From JAVVHH01 sp964613945 (lineage in GTDB: Bacteria; Pseudomonadota; Alphaproteobacteria; Acetobacterales; Acetobacteraceae), in assembly GCA_964613945.1 (NCBI GenBank), contig CAZTJC010000004.1, positions 1 to 64,000 on the forward strand: DNA of 64,000 bases, given 5' to 3'. The position numbers and the translations under genes were made by a program. Positions 60,735 through 64,000 of the stretch are shown one piece after another. The notes below the pieces were generated by a model. It ran no database searches. It saw only the letters and a program-made list of their open reading frames with translations, and had not been told where the DNA came from. Positions within the stretch are counted from its first letter, which is position 1, and every line of letters begins with the position of its first letter.

Positions 60735-61244
60735 TCAGGACTTTCGTGACGGGGCGGACGGCTCCAGCGTGTTCCACGTCGCCGCCGGCGGCGGCGCACC
60801 ATCTTCCGGGTGCCACATGCCCGACTTCTTCAGCGCATCCGCCACGTCGCGCGGCATGTAGGTTTCGTCGTGCTTGGCCAGCACCTCGCTGGCCCGGAAC
60901 GTCCCGTCCGGCAGCAATTTGCCCAGCATCACCGCGCCCTGCCCTTCGCGAAACAGATCCGGCAGGATGCCCGTGTAGTTGACGTCCACCGCCGCCTTGC
61001 CGTCCGTCACCCGGAACTGCGCCACCGGCGACCCGGCGATCTGCGTCCGATGCACGCTGCCGGCCTCGATCATGCCACCCAACCGCAACGTGCTGCCCAC
61101 CTTGTCGGCATGCTGCTCGAGCGTCGAAGGCGAGACAAAGAACACCAGGTTGTCGCCAAACGCGGTGAGGGCCAACGCCGAGGCGGAGCCCAGCCCGAGG
61201 CCGCACGCCACCACGATCCACAACCGCCGCTTCTTGCGCGTCAT
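60735..61244 (-). CDS. ccmE: Heme chaperone CcmE
   Basis: The 169-residue protein has a membrane anchor (LWIVVACGLGLGSASALAL) and the OB-fold heme chaperone domain of CcmE. FFVSPSTLEQHADKVGSTLRLGGMIE, QFRVTDGKAAVDVNYTGILP and LAKHDETYMP are conserved; His125 would bind heme covalently and Tyr129 act as ligand. The ATG at 61244 overlaps the ccmD stop (ATGA). Confidence 0.95.
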   Translation of the reverse strand: MTRKKRRLWIVVACGLGLGSASALALTAFGDNLVFFVSPSTLEQHADKVGSTLRLGGMIEAGSVHRTQIAGSPVAQFRVTDGKAAVDVNYTGILPDLFREGQGAVMLGKLLPDGTFRASEVLAKHDETYMPRDVADALKKSGMWHPEDGAPPPAATWNTLEPSAPSRKS

Positions 61245-61378
61245 CTGGACATCCTCGGATCGATTACCGCCAGCCGCTTCTGGGCCAGCTTCAAACGACG
61301 CCACGACAGCAGCGCCAGCACCGCCGGAGCGCCAACCCCAAGCGCATATGCCGCGGTGATGAACGGGAGATGCGTCAT
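61241..61378 (-). CDS. ccmD: Heme exporter protein CcmD
   Basis: The 45-residue protein has one membrane helix (FITAAYALGVGAPAVLALLSW) and a basic C-terminal tail (RRLKLAQKRL), exactly the layout of CcmD, which helps release heme-loaded CcmE. The short gene is bounded by ATGA overlaps on both sides (ccmC before and ccmE after), which supports it. Confidence 0.88.
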   Translation of the reverse strand: MTHLPFITAAYALGVGAPAVLALLSWRRLKLAQKRLAVIDPRMSR

Positions 61379-62136
61379 GCCCGCTCCGCCTGCGCCATCA
61401 GCAAGCCGCGGATGCGCCGCTCCATGACCGCCGCCCGCGTCCGCGCCAGCACGATCGCGCCGAACGCGAAGGTGAACCCCACCGTGCACACTAGGAGCGG
61501 CCACAGCATGTCGATATGCATGCCCGGCGCGCCCGTCAGCGTGATCGTGTTGCCCTGATGCAGCGTGTTCCACCATTGGACGCTGAACTTGATGATCGGC
61601 AGGTTGATGACGCCCACCAGCGCCAGGATCGCCGCCGCGCGCGCCCCGCGGACCGGGTCGTCGAAGGCCTGCATCAGCGCGGTGTGCCCGAGGTAAAGAA
61701 AGAACAGCACCAGCATGCTGGTCAGTCGCGCATCCCACACCCACCAGGCGCCCCACATCGGCTTGCCCCACAGCGACCCGGTCGCCAGGCAGATTGCGGT
61801 GAATGCCGCGCCCACCGGGCCGATCTCCGCTGCAGCCAGGTCGGCCAGCGGATGCCGCCACACCAACGAGGACAACGAGCAGATCGCCAGCCCAACATAG
61901 CCGGCCGAAGCGAGCCAGGCCGAGGGCACGTGAATATACATGATGCGGACGCTGTCGCCCTGCTGCCAATCCGCCGGCGAGAAGAACAGCCCCCACCCGA
62001 TGCCGATGGCAAGGAGGATCAGGCCAGGCCATGTCAACCAAGGCTGGACGGCACGCGCCAGCCGAAGGAAGCGCCCCGGATTGGCGAAACGATGCAGCGA
62101 GCGGGTTGGCCGCGAAGGAGAAGCAGTGGCGTCCAC
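61375..62136 (-). CDS. ccmC: Heme exporter protein CcmC
   Basis: The 253-residue reading has six helices and the tryptophan-rich motif MWGAWWVWDARLTSMLVLFF, which handles heme, plus the heme-ligating histidines in MYIHVPSAW and the LGHTALMQ/NTLHQGN regions. CcmC loads heme on CcmE. GTG at 62136 is taken as start; a GTG at 62184 would add 16 residues. The ccmA and ccmB genes are not found beside it. It is divergent from the EVE-domain gene and its stop overlaps the ccmD start. Confidence 0.93.
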   Translation of the reverse strand: MDATASPSRPTRSLHRFANPGRFLRLARAVQPWLTWPGLILLAIGIGWGLFFSPADWQQGDSVRIMYIHVPSAWLASAGYVGLAICSLSSLVWRHPLADLAAAEIGPVGAAFTAICLATGSLWGKPMWGAWWVWDARLTSMLVLFFLYLGHTALMQAFDDPVRGARAAAILALVGVINLPIIKFSVQWWNTLHQGNTITLTGAPGMHIDMLWPLLVCTVGFTFAFGAIVLARTRAAVMERRIRGLLMAQAERA

Positions 62137-62237
62137 ACGGCCAAGATAGCATGAGATCGGCCAGTTGTAAGGCCACCCTGACACGTTCCGCCGCGCGATC
62201 CGTTGACGGAAACCACCCCGCTTGTAACCTCGCCGCC

Positions 62238-62675
62238 ATGCAATACTGGCTCGTCAAATCCGAACCCGACGCCTTCAGCTGGGACCAGCAGGTCGCCAAC
62301 GGCGTCGAGCCCTGGACCGGCGTGCGCAGTCACCAGGCCAAGAACAACCTCGCCGCGATGAAGCTGTGGGACCGGGCCTTTTTCTACCATTCAAACATCG
62401 GCAAGGAGATCGTCGGCATCGTCGAGGTCGTCCGCGAAGCCTACCCGGATCCGAGCGCGGGGGAGGACGACAGAAAAGGCGACTGGGTCTGCGTCGACAT
62501 GAGTGCGGTCGCCGCCCTGAAACGCCCGGTCACCCTGGCCGACGTCAAATCCGACCCGGCGCTCGCCAGCATGTCGCTCATCCGCTTCTCGCGCCTGTCG
62601 GTGGCGCCCATCACCGCAATCGAATGGGACCATGTCGTGAAGCTGGGTGGCGGCATCGAGCACCTCCCACGCTGA
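62238..62675 (+). CDS. EVE domain protein (ThymB-like)
   Basis: The 145-residue protein is a single EVE domain: MQYWLVKSEPDAFSWDQQVA, GVRSHQAKNNLAAMK, GDRAFFYHSNIGKEIVGIVE-like block (here LWDRAFFYHSNIGKEIVGI) and ADVKSDPALASMSLIRFSRL. EVE domains are in the PUA-like group and probably read modified DNA or RNA bases. It begins at ATG 62238, with no close Shine-Dalgarno. It is divergent from the ccm operon and lies ahead of acs. Confidence 0.88.
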   Translation: MQYWLVKSEPDAFSWDQQVANGVEPWTGVRSHQAKNNLAAMKLWDRAFFYHSNIGKEIVGIVEVVREAYPDPSAGEDDRKGDWVCVDMSAVAALKRPVTLADVKSDPALASMSLIRFSRLSVAPITAIEWDHVVKLGGGIEHLPR

Positions 62676-62739
62676 TCTGGCGCCCGCTTCGCGCGGGCGC
62701 TACCATTCAAATAAATCTTAAATAAATCGAGGAAACGCC

Positions 62740-64000
<1,261 letters not shown>

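Overview
This is a 64 kb window of GC-rich DNA from a Gram-negative bacterium, most likely an alphaproteobacterium. Acetobacteraceae or a related Rhodospirillales lineage is my guess, and no genus can be named. The grounds are the strong preference for C/G-ending codons, the system I cytochrome c maturation genes in the order ccmC-D-E-F-G-H-I, a LivM-LivG fusion, a host attachment protein, many solute-binding proteins and a PEP-CTERM protein. No rRNA, CRISPR array, integrase or intact insertion sequence was seen. One tRNA gene (Gly, GCC) is present. Many adjacent genes overlap by 1-8 bp, often with GTG or TTG starts.

Left part, about 0.4-24.3 kb: after the end of a class II photolyase gene, the DNA looks like accessory sequence, with more varied codon use, longer intergenic stretches and several gene remnants. 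It holds aspartate dehydrogenase with a peptide-type binding protein; an amino-acid-type ABC importer joined to a flavin monooxygenase and a divergent LysR regulator with a clear operator candidate; and a glutamine amidotransferase-like protein. Next come a deacetylase-like gene plus a binding protein divergent from a PEP mutase/isocitrate lyase family enzyme, a secreted nuclease, a HAD phosphatase, and an MFS transporter with an SMP-30 lactonase. Remnants are a 3-hydroxybutyrate oligomer hydrolase, a second peptide-binding protein, an LD-carboxypeptidase lacking its middle, and probably an MFS transporter. The apparent break in the binding-protein gene at 2044-3770 is an assembly artefact: 55 identical bases flank 100 Ns, and removing the Ns and one copy restores the frame.

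Middle part, 20-42 kb: a DUF883/holin-like/enoyl-CoA hydratase-family cluster; a GtrB-like glycosyltransferase, a GtrA-like protein and an unknown polytopic protein; a phospholipase D-like and nuclease pair; an orphan sugar-type ABC ATPase with two dehydrogenases; and a large secreted alpha/beta hydrolase. A tightly coupled six-gene operon (33.07-39.92 kb) then combines a second copy of the unknown polytopic protein, a divergent PurD-like ATP-grasp enzyme, a methyltransferase and a peptide importer without ATPases. This is the best candidate for an undescribed system. It is followed by zwf.

Right part, 41-64 kb: mostly conserved genes. These are DUF2254, a complete branched-chain amino acid importer, a PEP-CTERM protein beside a second copy of the large hydrolase, an ABC-F ATPase, ndk, a small lipoprotein, two exporters, the ccm operon, an EVE-domain protein and the start of acetyl-CoA synthetase, which runs off the window end.
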